In this document: piece after piece, positions 1 to 9,980 of the stretch
How positions within the stretch are numbered: the stretch's first letter is position 1
Layout: the number at the start of each line of letters is the position of its first letter
Made by a program: the position numbers and the translations under genes
Assembly: GCA_029009115.1 (NCBI GenBank)
Contig: JAQXJU010000103.1
Coordinates: 1 to 45,125 of the forward strand
Source: Bacteroidales bacterium
Lineage (GTDB): Bacteria > Bacteroidota > Bacteroidia > Bacteroidales > UBA932
Direction: 5' to 3'
Length of the DNA: 45,125 bases
The notes under the pieces: model-generated
Told to the model about the DNA's origin: nothing
Seen by the model: only the letters and a program-made list of their open reading frames with translations
Database searches by the model: none

Positions 1-1265
1 CGCGCATCACTCAAAGCCTGAATGTGACGGGCGTTGGACACAAGCACATCGCCGGTATCCGCAACAAGGTCCTTCTGCGAATCAGCAAGACGCTCGCGCA
101 ACTTCTCAAGACCCTCACCCGTTTTGGCGCTGATTCTGACAATACACTCTCCCATACCGAATCCGCAATCTTCAAGCACCCGCAAAACAAAGCCTTCAGG
201 GTCAGGCCCCGGAGCATAATTATCGCCTCCTCTCAAATCGGCTTTGTTCAGCACCACAATAAGTTTCTGGCGCTCTTTGTCAAGCCTTTGCAGCAGTTCC
301 TGCAGCCCTTCGGCCTGCTGCAAAGGCTCTGCGCCCAAGTCAAGCACTGCAAGCACCACCGATGCCTTCTCAAGCATCGAGAATGTCCTCTCTATGCCAA
401 TCTGTTCAATAATTTCCGAAGTTTTTCTCAAACCTGCCGTATCGATGAAGCGGAAGAGCAGTCCCCCCAGAGTCACACATTCCTCGATGCTGTCCCTCGT
501 TGTGCCGTGAATATCCGACACAATGGCCCTTTCTTCTCCGACCAGCGCGTTCAGAAGGGTACTTTTTCCGGCGTTGGTCGTTCCGACGATTGCTACGGGG
601 ATGCCGTTACGGATGGCATTTCCCGCACTGAAGGTGCCGATAAGCCTGTCGAAATGGGCGAGTGCCTCCTCCGAGAGTGCTCTGAGCTGCGACCTGTCGG
701 CGAATTCCACGTCCTCTTCGCTGAAGTCAAGTTCCAGTTCCATTAGCGAAACAATGTCCAGCAATTCCCGGCGAATCTGGGAGAGTTCCTTCGAAATGCC
801 ACCTTTAAGCTGCGAGAAAGCAACCCTGTGCGCAGCAGCATTCTGCGACGCGACAACATCCGCAACAGCCTCTGCCTGTGCCAGGTCCATCTTGCCGTTC
901 AGGAAAGCCCTTCTGGTGAACTCGCCAGGGGCCGCCGCCCTAGCTCCTGCCTTGTACAGAAGCTGGAGCAGTCTCGATACAATGTACGATGAACTATGGC
1001 AGGAAATCTCTACCGAATCTTCACCTGTATATGAGCGGGGTGCCCTGAAAACACTCACCAGAACCTCGTCGAGCAGCGTTCCGTCTTCGTCGGCAACAGT
1101 TCCGAAAGCAATTGAATAGCCAGCCATATCTGCAACGCGACCGCGATGGCAGCGTACAAGCCTGTCGGCCACGGCAAGAGCATCTGGCCCGCTGACCCTC
1201 AAGACACATATAGCTCCTGTTCCGGGCACTGTTGCAGGCGCGCAGACTGTATCAGTAAATGTCAT
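1..1265 (-). CDS. mnmE: tRNA uridine-5-carboxymethylaminomethyl GTPase MnmE (partial, C-terminus off window)
   Basis: MnmE works with MnmG to put carboxymethylaminomethyl groups on wobble uridine 34 of tRNAs in the cytoplasm. I translated this frame from the ATG at 1265. The N-terminal TrmE domain starts TVCAPATVPGTGAICVLRVSG and has the YTGEDSVEISCH stretch. A helical region with the APGEFTRRAFLNGKMDLAQAEAV motif follows, then a Ras-like GTPase domain with P-loop GTTNAGKS, DIHGTTRD (G2), DTAG (G3) and NKAD (G4). About 421 codons are visible. The family is usually about 450-460 residues, so roughly the last 35-40, including the C-terminal Cys motif, lie beyond base 1. It is divergent from the GH2 gene. 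A TAAATTTG box (1290-1297, minus strand) lies 24 bases before the ATG. Identity is secure. Confidence 0.95.
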   Translation of the reverse strand, partial: MTFTDTVCAPATVPGTGAICVLRVSGPDALAVADRLVRCHRGRVADMAGYSIAFGTVADEDGTLLDEVLVSVFRAPRSYTGEDSVEISCHSSSYIVSRLLQLLYKAGARAAAPGEFTRRAFLNGKMDLAQAEAVADVVASQNAAAHRVAFSQLKGGISKELSQIRRELLDIVSLMELELDFSEEDVEFADRSQLRALSEEALAHFDRLIGTFSAGNAIRNGIPVAIVGTTNAGKSTLLNALVGEERAIVSDIHGTTRDSIEECVTLGGLLFRFIDTAGLRKTSEIIEQIGIERTFSMLEKASVVLAVLDLGAEPLQQAEGLQELLQRLDKERQKLIVVLNKADLRGGDNYAPGPDPEGFVLRVLEDCGFGMGECIVRISAKTGEGLEKLRERLADSQKDLVADTGDVLVSNARHIQALSDA

Positions 1266-1289
1266 TGAAATCCAACTTGAAATAATGTG

Positions 1290-1307
1290 CAAATTTAGCG
1301 ATATTTG
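1290..1307. promoter_or_regulatory. Divergent promoter boxes for mnmE (-) and the GH2 gene (+)
   Basis: Two matches to the Bacteroidota -7 box TAnnTTTG sit head to head. TAAATTTG reads on the minus strand at 1290-1297. GATATTTG (7 of 8) reads on the plus strand at 1300-1307. For the plus gene a TTG at 1277-1279 is 20 bases upstream, a fitting -33 element. The GH2 ATG follows after only 5 bases, suggesting a leaderless or near-leaderless transcript. This is motif reading only; no start site was measured. Confidence 0.5.
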
Positions 1308-1312
1308 TCGGT

Positions 1313-3778
1313 ATGAAAAAGACATTGATATCTCTTCTGTGCGCACTTGCTGCCATCAGCGCAGCAGCAACTACAGTTCCCTCTACCAGTAAGATACGCC
1401 TCTGCGATGGCTGGGAGTTCCTCCGCTCCGACCTTGGAAGTCCCTGGGAAGCCGTTCGTCCCGCCAAGAAAGGATCTTCGGAGAGCGTGCCCATCTGGTC
1501 AAAGGTGACACTCCCGCATTGCTTCAACGCCGAAGACGCTGTCGATCCTGACGTCAACTACTATCAGGGTCCCGGCTGGTATCGCAAGAAAATCAACTTC
1601 AGCAACCCCTATCCGGGTGGCCGCACAATACTCGAATTCGAAGGTTCCGGCCAGAAAACACGCGTTTACGTGGGTACGGAACTTGTCGCCAGTCACGTCG
1701 GGGGATACGACGGCTGGTGCGTCGATATCACCGAGGCTCTGGGCGGAAAGAACGAAGAATGGATACTGGTCCGTTGCGACAACTCCCGCGATACCGAGAT
1801 GATTCCCTCCGACCTGTCGGACTTCAATGTGTATGGAGGGATCTACCGCTACCTCAATCTGGTCTATACTCCAGCCGTGCGTTTCGGTCGGATAGCTATC
1901 GAATCAGAGCCCCGCACCAAGGGTCGCAAGTGGGATGTACGCGTTCGTGCAAGCCTACTCGGAGAATCAGCCAAAGAGCTCGAATCCAGCATAGAAAACA
2001 TTTCTGTAACAATTAAGGACCCCGACGGAAACGCCATTGCAAGCCTTACACCCCAGGGTTCGGAGGTCCGTTTCGGAGAGGGTGAAGCCGAATTTGAACT
2101 CGGATTTGAAATTGCCAGGCCTCGTCTCTGGAGTGACACCACCCCCGAGATGTACACCTGTGAAATTGCGTCTGGGGAGTTCAGGGCTGAGGAGCGCTTC
2201 GGCCTTAGGACCTTCGAGTTCCAGGAGAAAGGCCCCTTCTTCCTGAATGGCAAACGCCTGCTCCTTCGCGGGACCCACCGCCACGAAGACCATGCCGGAA
2301 CGGGGTCTGCAATGACCGAAGAGATGATGCGCCGCGAGATGATTATGATGAAGGATATGGGAGTCAACTTCATCCGCCTCGGTCATTACCAGCAATCTGA
2401 AATAATCCTGAATCTCTGCGATTCGCTTGGTATTCTTGTATGGGAAGAAATTCCCTGGTGCCGTGGTGGACTCGGAGGCAAAACCTATCGCGACCAGGCC
2501 CGCAGGATGCTCAGGAATATGATTTCACAGCATTACAACCATCCTTCGGTAATAATATGGGGGCTCGGCAACGAGAATGACTGGCCGGGCGACTTCCCCG
2601 AATTCGACAAGGCTGCCATTCACAGTTTTATGTCCGAGCTCAACGACATAGCCCACGAATGCGACCCTTCGCGAAAGACTGCCATACGCCGCTGCGAATT
2701 CTGCAACGACATCGTTGATGTGTATTCACCTTCCATTTGGGCCGGATGGTACAGAGGTGTTTTCACCGACTACAAGGCTATTTCCGAGAGAGAAATGGCC
2801 AAGGTTCCCCGTTTCCTTCACGTGGAATGGGGAGGGGACAGTCACGCCGGAAGGCATTCTGAGAACGTTTTTGCCAACCTGAAGGGCATAGTCTCGGGTG
2901 AGGGAGACGAACGTGCCGGCGATGCCAGCCTTTATGGAGGGCAGAAGAGGGCCTCCAAAGACGGAGACTGGTCCGAGAGCTACATCGTGCGTCTTATCGA
3001 CTGGCATCTCAAGGAGCAGGAGACGATGCCCTGGCTCAGCGGAACGGCTTACTGGCCCTTCAAGGATTTCTCTACTCCTGTACGGCCCGAGAATCCTGTT
3101 CCTTACGTAAACCAGAAAGGAGTTGTCGAGCGCGACCTGACTCCCAAGGAGAGCTACTATGTGTTCCAGTCGTACTGGACTGAGAAGCCTATGGCCCACA
3201 TCTACGGTCATTCATGGCCCATACGCTGGGGCGACAGGGGAGACCTGAAGGAAGTGCTCGTGTATTCTAACTGCGACGAGGCCGAACTCTTCGTAAACGG
3301 TATCAGCCAGGGCGTACGTAAACGCAACTCACAGGACTTCCCGGCAGCCGGACTCCGCTGGAACTGCGAATACAACGAAGGAGAGAATCATCTCAAGCTT
3401 GTAGCCCGAAAAGGAAAGACCGTTGTGGTGGATGAGATTACCCAGGCCTATGAAACACGCAAATGGGGCAAGGAAGCCAGAATCGAGGTTTCGACAAGCG
3501 ACTGCTCAGACGGGATCGCTCAAATTGACGTCCGTCTGGTTGATGAGCAGGGAGTTCCCTGCCTCGACAGCCGCAAGTACTTCCGCTTCAGTCTTGTAGG
3601 AACCGGCTCGCTGATAGTCAACCAGGGTACTGCCAGCGGCAGCAAACTGGTCCAGGCTTGTAACGGAAGCGGCCGCATCAGGTTACGCACAAAAACAAAT
3701 TCCGAGCGCAATGCAAGCGCCCGGAACATAGTGTGTATAAGTGTCGAAGGCCTTGAGCCGGCATTCGTCGAACTCTAG
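1313..3778 (+). CDS. Secreted glycoside hydrolase family 2 enzyme (beta-galactosidase/glucuronidase type)
   Basis: An 821-residue retaining glycosidase that should hydrolyse terminal beta-linked sugars from plant or host glycans. Residues 1-20 ([20 protein letters not shown]) form a signal peptide, so it acts outside the inner membrane. The order fits GH2: a sugar-binding jelly roll (about 28-195), an Ig-like domain (about 200-300), a TIM barrel (about 305-600) and C-terminal Ig-like domains. The barrel opens with [16 protein letters not shown]. The acid/base is Glu421 in WGLGNEND; the likely nucleophile is Glu505 in HVEWGGDSH. No SusC/SusD pair or sulfatase lies beside it, so the substrate cannot be told. 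It ends tail to tail with rho, sharing 4 bases. Family call is strong; specificity is open. Confidence 0.9.
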   Translation: MKKTLISLLCALAAISAAATTVPSTSKIRLCDGWEFLRSDLGSPWEAVRPAKKGSSESVPIWSKVTLPHCFNAEDAVDPDVNYYQGPGWYRKKINFSNPYPGGRTILEFEGSGQKTRVYVGTELVASHVGGYDGWCVDITEALGGKNEEWILVRCDNSRDTEMIPSDLSDFNVYGGIYRYLNLVYTPAVRFGRIAIESEPRTKGRKWDVRVRASLLGESAKELESSIENISVTIKDPDGNAIASLTPQGSEVRFGEGEAEFELGFEIARPRLWSDTTPEMYTCEIASGEFRAEERFGLRTFEFQEKGPFFLNGKRLLLRGTHRHEDHAGTGSAMTEEMMRREMIMMKDMGVNFIRLGHYQQSEIILNLCDSLGILVWEEIPWCRGGLGGKTYRDQARRMLRNMISQHYNHPSVIIWGLGNENDWPGDFPEFDKAAIHSFMSELNDIAHECDPSRKTAIRRCEFCNDIVDVYSPSIWAGWYRGVFTDYKAISEREMAKVPRFLHVEWGGDSHAGRHSENVFANLKGIVSGEGDERAGDASLYGGQKRASKDGDWSESYIVRLIDWHLKEQETMPWLSGTAYWPFKDFSTPVRPENPVPYVNQKGVVERDLTPKESYYVFQSYWTEKPMAHIYGHSWPIRWGDRGDLKEVLVYSNCDEAELFVNGISQGVRKRNSQDFPAAGLRWNCEYNEGENHLKLVARKGKTVVVDEITQAYETRKWGKEARIEVSTSDCSDGIAQIDVRLVDEQGVPCLDSRKYFRFSLVGTGSLIVNQGTASGSKLVQACNGSGRIRLRTKTNSERNASARNIVCISVEGLEPAFVEL

Positions 3779-5658
3779 AAAGTGTCGTAATACTTGGCCT
3801 CTCGGGGTGAAACTTTGTTCATATTGTCGAGAAGGTCGAAGTTGGTTTTGTATTCATCCATCAGTTGAAGCATAAAGTTGATTGCTTCAGTGGGATTCAT
3901 ATCCGACAATAGCTTTCTGAGTATCCAGATCCTCTGTCCCACACCCTTGGGATACAGAAGGTCGTCGCGGCGGGTACCAGAAAGTACTATATTGACGGCA
4001 GGGAAGATACGCTTGTTTGCAAGGGTACGGTCGAGCTGGAGTTCCATATTGCCTGTGCCCTTGAATTCTTCGAAGATTACGTCGTCCATCTTGGAGCCTG
4101 TCTCGGTAAGAGCTGTGGCAAGAATAGTCAGCGAACCGCCTCCCTCGATGTTTCGGGCTGCGCCGAAGAAACGCTTGGGTTTCTGGAGGGCGTTGGCATC
4201 GACACCACCCGAAAGAACCTTGCCGGACGCAGGCTGAACTGTATTGTATGCACGGGCCAGACGCGTGATGGAGTCGAGCAGAATCACGACGTCGTGACCG
4301 CACTCGACAAGTCTCCGGGCCTTTTCAAGCACCATATTGGCAACCTTGACGTGACGTTCTGCCGGTTCGTCGAAGGTCGAGGCGACAACCTCGGCGCGAA
4401 CGCTCCTCTGCATGTCGGTTACTTCTTCGGGACGTTCGTCAATCAGTAGCACAATTTCGTAAACCTCCGGATGATTGTCGGCAATTGCATTGGCTATGCT
4501 CTTCAGCAGCATTGTCTTACCGGTCTTGGGCTGCGAAACGATCAGGCCCCTCTGGCCCTTTCCGATAGGAGAGAACATATCGACAATACGGCAGGAAAGG
4601 TCTTTCTCGTGTCCATTGCCGAGCAGATTGAACTTCTCGTTGGGGAAAAGGGGAGTGAGGAAGTCGAAGGGCACCCTGTCACGGATGAACTCGGGCGTAC
4701 GTCCGTTGACATACTTTATCTTCAGAAGAGGGAAATACTTCTCGTTCTCGCGCGGAGGCCTGATTTCGCCAGTGACGGTATCTCCAGATTTCAGAGCATT
4801 GGCTTTTATCTGATTCTGAGAGACATAGATATCGTCAGGTGAATTCAGATAGTTATAGTCGGATGAACGCAGGAATCCGTATCCATCGGGCATAATCTCA
4901 AGGACTCCAGTTGACTCCACCGTTCCCTCGAATTCAGGATAGCGGGGGCTGCGGGCTTGATGCTGCTGTGGCACCGCTGCGCCATTGGCCGAAGCCTTGC
5001 CAGGATGCTTATGTGCGCTTGAGGCCTCTTCATTGGCAGGCTGGCCTTCGCCCTCGTTTTTGGGGCTTTCGACGGGGAGAGCCTTGACTTCGGGCACATC
5101 GGACGCCTGAACGGAGGCACCCTGGGCATTCTTGGGCTTGCGGCCACGCTTCTTTGGTGCAGCCGCAGGCACAGGGCCGTTATCAATGGCAGGAGCAGCG
5201 GGGACAGTCTTTTCAGGCTCTGGGCTATTGTCTGCCTTTGGCTGGGGCTCAGAGACATATTCGGCAATTTTTACCGGTGCAACAGAAGCAGGAGCTATCC
5301 TTTTGCGGGGCTGCCTTTTGCGTGGCTGGCCATCCTCGCTCAGGGTCGAAGGATTTTCGCCCTTCGGTGCAGGTGTTTCCCTCACTGGTGCAGGCTGAGT
5401 TGCAGGAGCAGTTTCGGCTACCGTACTTGCATTCACTGCCGCAGCTGAAGGCTTGAGGGCATCCTTACGCGGACGGCCTCTCTTTGCCTTGGGTTTTTCC
5501 TCGGGTTTGCGCGAAGCAACAGATGCTTCAGCATCAAGAATGGCAAAGGCGAGATTCTCGTCGTCCATCTTCTTGTTGATTTTGATGTTCAGCTCTCCGG
5601 CAATAGTCTCAAGTTCCTGACGGGACATTGCATTCAGCTGATAAAGGCTGTGTGACAT
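3775..5658 (-). CDS. rho: Transcription termination factor Rho with a long disordered N-terminal insertion
   Basis: Rho is a ring-shaped RNA helicase that ends transcription of untranslated RNA. The protein has 627 residues against about 420 in E. coli. Residues 1-50 form a SAP-like Rho_N helical domain. Residues about 51-235 are a low-complexity Ala/Pro/Lys/Glu-rich segment with basic patches KRGRPRK, KRQPRKR and KKRGRKPK. The RNA-binding cold-shock-like domain follows (about 238-315, with PDGYGFLRS), then the ATPase with P-loop SQPKTGKT (about 375-382) and [13 protein letters not shown]. Related Bacteroides Rho proteins carry a comparable intrinsically disordered region reported to drive condensate formation. 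The gene has its own promoter-like box about 53 bases upstream and meets the GH2 gene tail to tail. Confidence 0.96.
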   Translation of the reverse strand: MSHSLYQLNAMSRQELETIAGELNIKINKKMDDENLAFAILDAEASVASRKPEEKPKAKRGRPRKDALKPSAAAVNASTVAETAPATQPAPVRETPAPKGENPSTLSEDGQPRKRQPRKRIAPASVAPVKIAEYVSEPQPKADNSPEPEKTVPAAPAIDNGPVPAAAPKKRGRKPKNAQGASVQASDVPEVKALPVESPKNEGEGQPANEEASSAHKHPGKASANGAAVPQQHQARSPRYPEFEGTVESTGVLEIMPDGYGFLRSSDYNYLNSPDDIYVSQNQIKANALKSGDTVTGEIRPPRENEKYFPLLKIKYVNGRTPEFIRDRVPFDFLTPLFPNEKFNLLGNGHEKDLSCRIVDMFSPIGKGQRGLIVSQPKTGKTMLLKSIANAIADNHPEVYEIVLLIDERPEEVTDMQRSVRAEVVASTFDEPAERHVKVANMVLEKARRLVECGHDVVILLDSITRLARAYNTVQPASGKVLSGGVDANALQKPKRFFGAARNIEGGGSLTILATALTETGSKMDDVIFEEFKGTGNMELQLDRTLANKRIFPAVNIVLSGTRRDDLLYPKGVGQRIWILRKLLSDMNPTEAINFMLQLMDEYKTNFDLLDNMNKVSPREAKYYDTF

Positions 5659-5711
5659 AAAAAATGATAATTATGACCGGAGATCCCGGATACGTTTCAG
5701 AATTAACTCCG

Positions 5712-5719
5712 CAAAGATA
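5712..5719 (-). promoter_or_regulatory. -7 promoter box for rho
   Basis: The minus strand reads TATCTTTG, a full match to TAnnTTTG, 53 bases before the rho ATG. No clear TTTG is seen 17-23 bases further upstream. The resulting leader of about 50 bases is longer than that of most genes here, leaving room for control of rho by its own product, which is known in other bacteria but not shown here. Confidence 0.45.
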
Positions 5720-5729
5720 TCAAAAAAAA

Positions 5730-8507
5730 CTAATTATCCCAATAGCTGCTGCTCTTCTTGAAACGAAGAATGTCTGCAAGTGCAGCGGCATTGGCGGCAA
5801 TTCTGAAGCTGTATGACTTCCATGTACCGGTAGGGACCCACGATACCGAGATATTGAAGCAATGGAGGTCATAGGTGGCTGAGAACTGGGTAGTAGTCAT
5901 TTTCATTGCCTGCAGGTCAAAGCCGGTACTTGCATTCAGTGCCATCTTGGGAGTCAGTTTGATGTTGCCGGACAGACCGAGAGTCTGAACAAACTGATTC
6001 TCGCCGGCAATCTTTCCATCCTGGACCTTATAGTTCTTCCTGAAACTGAAGTTGTAGTTCATATTCACAGACCAGGGCACATTGGGATTGGTGTAGTACA
6101 GCCATCCCCCCGGAATGTATTCACCCGTTACCGGATGATAGTAAATCCTTCTGTAATAATCGGCAGGGGAGCCTCCGCCGGCGGGCGCCCCCATATCTGC
6201 ACCACCTGTCTGGGCTGCAGTAGGGCGAGAACCGTCGTTGCCGTCAATCTTTCCGCTTCCGGATATCGAATAAGACAGCGATGCCGATGCACTTGTCATC
6301 CTCAGGAGCTTGAAAGGATTGTCCTGCACGTTGAAACGGTCGATTCTTGCAACCCTGTTACCTCCTACAACTGCTATCTGATAGGGGTCGAAGCTAGCGC
6401 TTCCGCTAATCGAAATCTTGCCGAAGATAGACGTTGACATCGACATATTGACGGTGCTCATCTTCAGCGAATCGGCCAGAAAATTGTATCCTGTCGATAT
6501 GTTCAGCTGATCCAGAAGTTTGAACTTCTTGCTGCCTGAACCTGTGGTATCGGCAAAATTGCGGACCTTTGCTTCAAGGTTGTTGCCTATCGAAAGTGAA
6601 GCCGTAGCTGAACGGCCCTTTCCCGGCGGGGAATACATCTGCCCTGCGTACCTGTTGTACTCATAGGTTTTCTCCTGACCGCTCTTGTCGGTATAATGCA
6701 ATGTTCTCCAGCCATTTGCGTAGGTTCCCTTTTCGGGGCTGAAGGACATCGAAAGCGATGGCGAGACAACGTGCCTTATCGCCTGAATACGTCTGTGTTT
6801 TCCGAAATTGAAAAGTCCGTAAAGGCGAGTGCTCATCGATACCGATCCTGAATAGTTCTGGGTAATTCCGAATGTGCCGAACTGCTTGCCCTGCTGGGCT
6901 TCGACCCTGTCGGTATCGCTGTTATACACGTAGTCGGTACTGCGGAAGAACCAATTTTGACCGTAACTGACCGAGGGGTTGACATTGAAATAATTGGCAA
7001 TGGTAAAGTTAGGGAGGCCTATCGAAAAGTTATGGGCCATACCGTTCTGGAACTTGTCCGTAAAGCCTTCCTGTCCGAATTCGGATGCCTTGAAACTGAT
7101 TCTGTTCTGAAGGGTGGTGTTGTATCCCAGCGAGAATCTTTCATAGAATCTCTCTTTGCCTACCCTGTTCTTCCGTTTGAATGGATAGAAAGTGCTAACC
7201 GAGAAGGTAATGTTTGGCAGGGTGAAGCTGTATGACGAATCCCTTGAGTTCTGGTTGTGTAAGGCATTGATTGAAAGGTTTATCTTGCCGTTCCAGTTCT
7301 TGGAATAAGATATCGAAGACGAAATCTGGTTCTCGAGGGCTTCACTCACGGAAGTGGAGTTGTATCGGTTGTTCGATGGGCTCGAGAAATTCACTGAGGC
7401 GCTGAAAGATGTCCCCGGATGTGCCTTGGAATCCTGTGAATGAGACCATTTAAGCCCGAAGTTCTTGGTCTGGAAGAAATCAGCGCTGCCTTTCTCTCCT
7501 GTCTGGTCGTTGGAATAATTCAGTCCGAAGGAACCGTTAAACTTGTAATTAACTTTGTATCTTGAATTTATGTCAATTCCCCATGAGCCGAGGGTGTAGA
7601 GGTCCCCGGTCACCGAGAGGTCGAAATAGTCTCCGAACACAAAGTACATTCCCGCGTCTCTCATGTAGAATCCTCGGGCAGCCTCCTCGCCGAAGGTTGG
7701 CATCAGCATTCCCGTTGCCCTCTGAGGGCGTTTGGGGATAAAGCCGAAGGGCAGTGCCACGAAAGGCAGGTGTACGTCTTCCACAACCATATGCGCCGGT
7801 CCGAAGACGGTCTTCTGACTGGGCTTGGTTATAACCTTGGCGGCCGACAGTTCGAGCCAGTAGTGGGGATGCTCCTTGTCGCAGACAGTGTACTTTCCCT
7901 TGGTTATGTTGATGGAACGGTCCGGCATCATCTTGATGTTCTTGCCGTGGAGAATTCCGTCTTCCTCGTTTGTCACCATATTGGAGATGCGGGCCTTGCT
8001 GGAATTGAAGTTGTATCGAACCTCCTCCATATTATAGGATTTGCCCCCCTGCTCCATAACGGGGCGCCCTTTCCATTCGCCGGATATTGTGTCAAGAACT
8101 CCCCGTGCGTACACAGTACCGGAATTCATGTCATATTCCATATATTCGGCAGTGAGCTTCATATTCTGGTATGTCACCGATACATCGCCGTAGTAGTAAA
8201 TGAGCTTCTGTCCGTTGGAAAAGACTTCGACAATCGAATCGCGGGCCTGAGAGAATGCCGGCCTGTCGAGGGAACTCTTCGAGAGCATCGCAAGCGAATC
8301 GCTCCTGTGCAGCGAATCGGCACGGGCAATCGAATCACGTCTTGCCAGGGTAGCTGAATCGGGCGCAGGAGCTACGGACTCAGTTTTCGCAACACTCTGA
8401 CGCGCAGCGCGACGAGCAGCTCTTGGCCTGCTTTGGGCCGATGCGGCAATACATGCCACAACTGCTATGGCGGCGGCAAGAAGTCGATATTTTCTTTTCC
8501 CTATCAT
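5730..8507 (-). CDS. lptD: LptD/OstA-like outer-membrane LPS transport barrel
   Basis: LptD forms the outer-membrane channel that places lipopolysaccharide in the outer leaflet. From the ATG at 8507 the protein has 925 residues. It starts with a signal peptide (MIGKRKYRLLAAAIAVVACI, then ASAQS). An OstA-like periplasmic beta-jellyroll follows (about 85-240; GDVSVTYQNMKLTAEYMEYD). Next is the LptD central region (FVALPFGFIPKRPQRATGMLMPTFGE) and a long barrel with many alternating Tyr/Phe/Ser strands up to the last residues. A TTG at 8522 keeps the frame open 5 codons earlier, but the ATG directly before the signal peptide is better. Bacteroidota LptD-like proteins are long and lack a conserved partner nearby, as here. 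The family call is firm; direct LPS function is inferred. Confidence 0.87.
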   Translation of the reverse strand: MIGKRKYRLLAAAIAVVACIAASAQSRPRAARRAARQSVAKTESVAPAPDSATLARRDSIARADSLHRSDSLAMLSKSSLDRPAFSQARDSIVEVFSNGQKLIYYYGDVSVTYQNMKLTAEYMEYDMNSGTVYARGVLDTISGEWKGRPVMEQGGKSYNMEEVRYNFNSSKARISNMVTNEEDGILHGKNIKMMPDRSINITKGKYTVCDKEHPHYWLELSAAKVITKPSQKTVFGPAHMVVEDVHLPFVALPFGFIPKRPQRATGMLMPTFGEEAARGFYMRDAGMYFVFGDYFDLSVTGDLYTLGSWGIDINSRYKVNYKFNGSFGLNYSNDQTGEKGSADFFQTKNFGLKWSHSQDSKAHPGTSFSASVNFSSPSNNRYNSTSVSEALENQISSSISYSKNWNGKINLSINALHNQNSRDSSYSFTLPNITFSVSTFYPFKRKNRVGKERFYERFSLGYNTTLQNRISFKASEFGQEGFTDKFQNGMAHNFSIGLPNFTIANYFNVNPSVSYGQNWFFRSTDYVYNSDTDRVEAQQGKQFGTFGITQNYSGSVSMSTRLYGLFNFGKHRRIQAIRHVVSPSLSMSFSPEKGTYANGWRTLHYTDKSGQEKTYEYNRYAGQMYSPPGKGRSATASLSIGNNLEAKVRNFADTTGSGSKKFKLLDQLNISTGYNFLADSLKMSTVNMSMSTSIFGKISISGSASFDPYQIAVVGGNRVARIDRFNVQDNPFKLLRMTSASASLSYSISGSGKIDGNDGSRPTAAQTGGADMGAPAGGGSPADYYRRIYYHPVTGEYIPGGWLYYTNPNVPWSVNMNYNFSFRKNYKVQDGKIAGENQFVQTLGLSGNIKLTPKMALNASTGFDLQAMKMTTTQFSATYDLHCFNISVSWVPTGTWKSYSFRIAANAAALADILRFKKSSSYWDN

Positions 8508-8509
8508 TC

Positions 8510-8568
8510 CAAAATTATGCAAATTAACAAAATTATCGGGGCATCAGCAATTTTTTTGCGTATATTTG
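8510..8568. promoter_or_regulatory. Divergent promoter region between lptD and the amidase
   Basis: On the plus strand TATATTTG (8561-8568) is a full TAnnTTTG match, and the amidase ATG starts 7 bases later. On the minus strand TAATTTTG occurs twice (8510-8517 and 8528-8535) with TTAATTTG (7 of 8) between them (8520-8527). These leave 2, 20 or 12 bases to the lptD ATG at 8507. Which one is used cannot be told. No convincing -33 element is visible for either gene. Confidence 0.45.
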
Positions 8569-8575
8569 TTTCCCG

Positions 8576-9694
8576 ATGAAGCCTTCGTATTTCATATTCT
8601 CAGTGGCGGCTCTGCTCATAAGCCTCGCACCAGGGGCACTTGCAGAAGGTCAGGCTCCGGCAGCTGAACTCGCTCTTAAGACCGTCGTTCTGGATGCCGG
8701 TCACGGCGGAAGAGACCCTGGATGTGTGAGCGGCGACGGCAAGACCTACGAGAAAGACATAGTTCTACGGATCACCCTCCGTCTGAAAGAACTTATCGAA
8801 GAATCATTCCCCGGAGTCAATGTTCTGACAACCAGAGATAAAGACGTGTTCATCCCCTTAATTGAGAGAGCGCGGTTCGCCACCCGTAACAATGCGGACC
8901 TCTTTATCTCAATACACATCAACGCCCAGCGCAAGGGCAGCAATGCCAACGGTTTCTCGGTTCATCTGCTCGGTCAGTCGCAGGACAAGAACAAGGACAC
9001 TTACGCCTTCAATATGGATGTATGTCAGCGGGAGAACTCAGTCATCTACCTCGAAGACGATTACAACACCAATTACAAAGGTCTCAATGATGACGATCCC
9101 CAGACTGCCATCTTCCTCAATCTGATGCACACTGCCTACAGGGAGCAGAGCCTCCTGTTTGCCGACAAGGTGAATGACGAGATCAAGACTTCGTCGGTGC
9201 TGCGCCGTTCCAATGGAGTGATGCAGAACAATTTCGCTGTTCTGAGGCTGGCTACTATGCCCGCTGTTCTGCTCGAACTCGGGTTCATCACAAATCCTGT
9301 TGACCTCGAAACCCTGCGCAATCCCGACAAACTGGAGCAGCTGTCAGTCTCGCTCTTCAATGCCTTCTCAAGATATAAAGAGATGTATGATGCCTCGGTG
9401 CGGATAGAAAGCATGGCTACGGAGATTCCAGCGGTGAGCGCCGATACCTTGAAGCGAAGTGTGCTATACGCCATTCAGATTTTTGCAAGCGGAAAGACTC
9501 TTCCCAAAGATGACTCCCGCTTTCTTGGCTACAAACCACTCGTGATACAAGGTTCTTCAATCAACAGATATTTCATCTGCAGCGGAGAAAATCTGGCCGA
9601 GGTCAGTGAGCATCTTCCCAAGGTCAGAGAGAAATATCCCGACTCTTTTCTCGTTCAGATTATAGACGGAAAAGAGGTGAGGAGAGTCAAATGA
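8576..9694 (+). CDS. Secreted N-acetylmuramoyl-L-alanine amidase (Amidase_3) with a C-terminal SPOR-like domain
   Basis: This zinc enzyme cuts the bond between N-acetylmuramic acid and the stem peptide and usually helps separate daughter cells. The 372-residue protein has a signal peptide (about 1-23, ending LAPGALA). The Amidase_3 domain (about 34-235) shows VVLDAGHGGRDPGC (first zinc His), ISIHINAQ (second zinc His) and LLELGFITN (catalytic Glu). The last 75 residues begin YAIQIFASG and end in a segment with EKYPDSFLVQII, the pattern of a SPOR peptidoglycan-binding domain. A SPOR domain would guide it to the division septum. It is divergent from lptD and sits upstream of dnaA. An AmiC-like name is possible but not provable. 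Confidence 0.92.
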   Translation: MKPSYFIFSVAALLISLAPGALAEGQAPAAELALKTVVLDAGHGGRDPGCVSGDGKTYEKDIVLRITLRLKELIEESFPGVNVLTTRDKDVFIPLIERARFATRNNADLFISIHINAQRKGSNANGFSVHLLGQSQDKNKDTYAFNMDVCQRENSVIYLEDDYNTNYKGLNDDDPQTAIFLNLMHTAYREQSLLFADKVNDEIKTSSVLRRSNGVMQNNFAVLRLATMPAVLLELGFITNPVDLETLRNPDKLEQLSVSLFNAFSRYKEMYDASVRIESMATEIPAVSADTLKRSVLYAIQIFASGKTLPKDDSRFLGYKPLVIQGSSINRYFICSGENLAEVSEHLPKVREKYPDSFLVQIIDGKEVRRVK

Positions 9695-9980
9695 AAAGGT
9701 CCTCCGAACCAGCTGCTGGGTGAGTCGTTGAGACTGAATAAGTTATACAATACAAAGTATAAAAATAACTGCAATCGCAGTTCTGAATCTTGGCGATAAT
9801 TCATTAGGATTCAATGAGTTACACCAAAAGATTCATAAATTACAGGCCTAATTAACTTAGGGCAAAGAAAGCAAAAAAACAATAGTGAAAAACTTTTTTT
9901 ATTATGTTTTTTTCACCCATCTTTGCACAAGTCTTTGCGAGAGCTCCACATCAAGGGCAATCAACACAAAGCAACAAGAA
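9695..9980. other. AT-rich intergenic region upstream of dnaA
   Basis: These 286 bases hold no gene. They contain one perfect small inverted repeat (AACTGC-AATC-GCAGTT, 9767-9782) without a T-run, and long A- and T-tracts at 9868-9911. CATCTTTG (9919-9926), 7 of 8 to the -7 consensus, could serve dnaA with a leader of about 50 bases. I searched for DnaA boxes (TTATCCACA and close variants) and found only weak resemblances such as TTATACAAT. I therefore do not call an origin here. Confidence 0.5.

Noticed and set aside
24-746. Large plus-strand ORFs in the first 1.2 kb
   Set aside because: They are shadows of mnmE, whose minus-strand frame has all GTPase motifs.
9695-9980. Replication origin upstream of dnaA
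   Set aside because: The region is AT-rich but has no recognisable cluster of DnaA boxes, only single weak resemblances; origins in this phylum need not lie beside dnaA.
9885-9980. GTG start giving a 506-residue DnaA
   Set aside because: The extra 32 residues come from A/T tracts and a promoter-like segment, and DnaA homology starts at the ATG at 9981.
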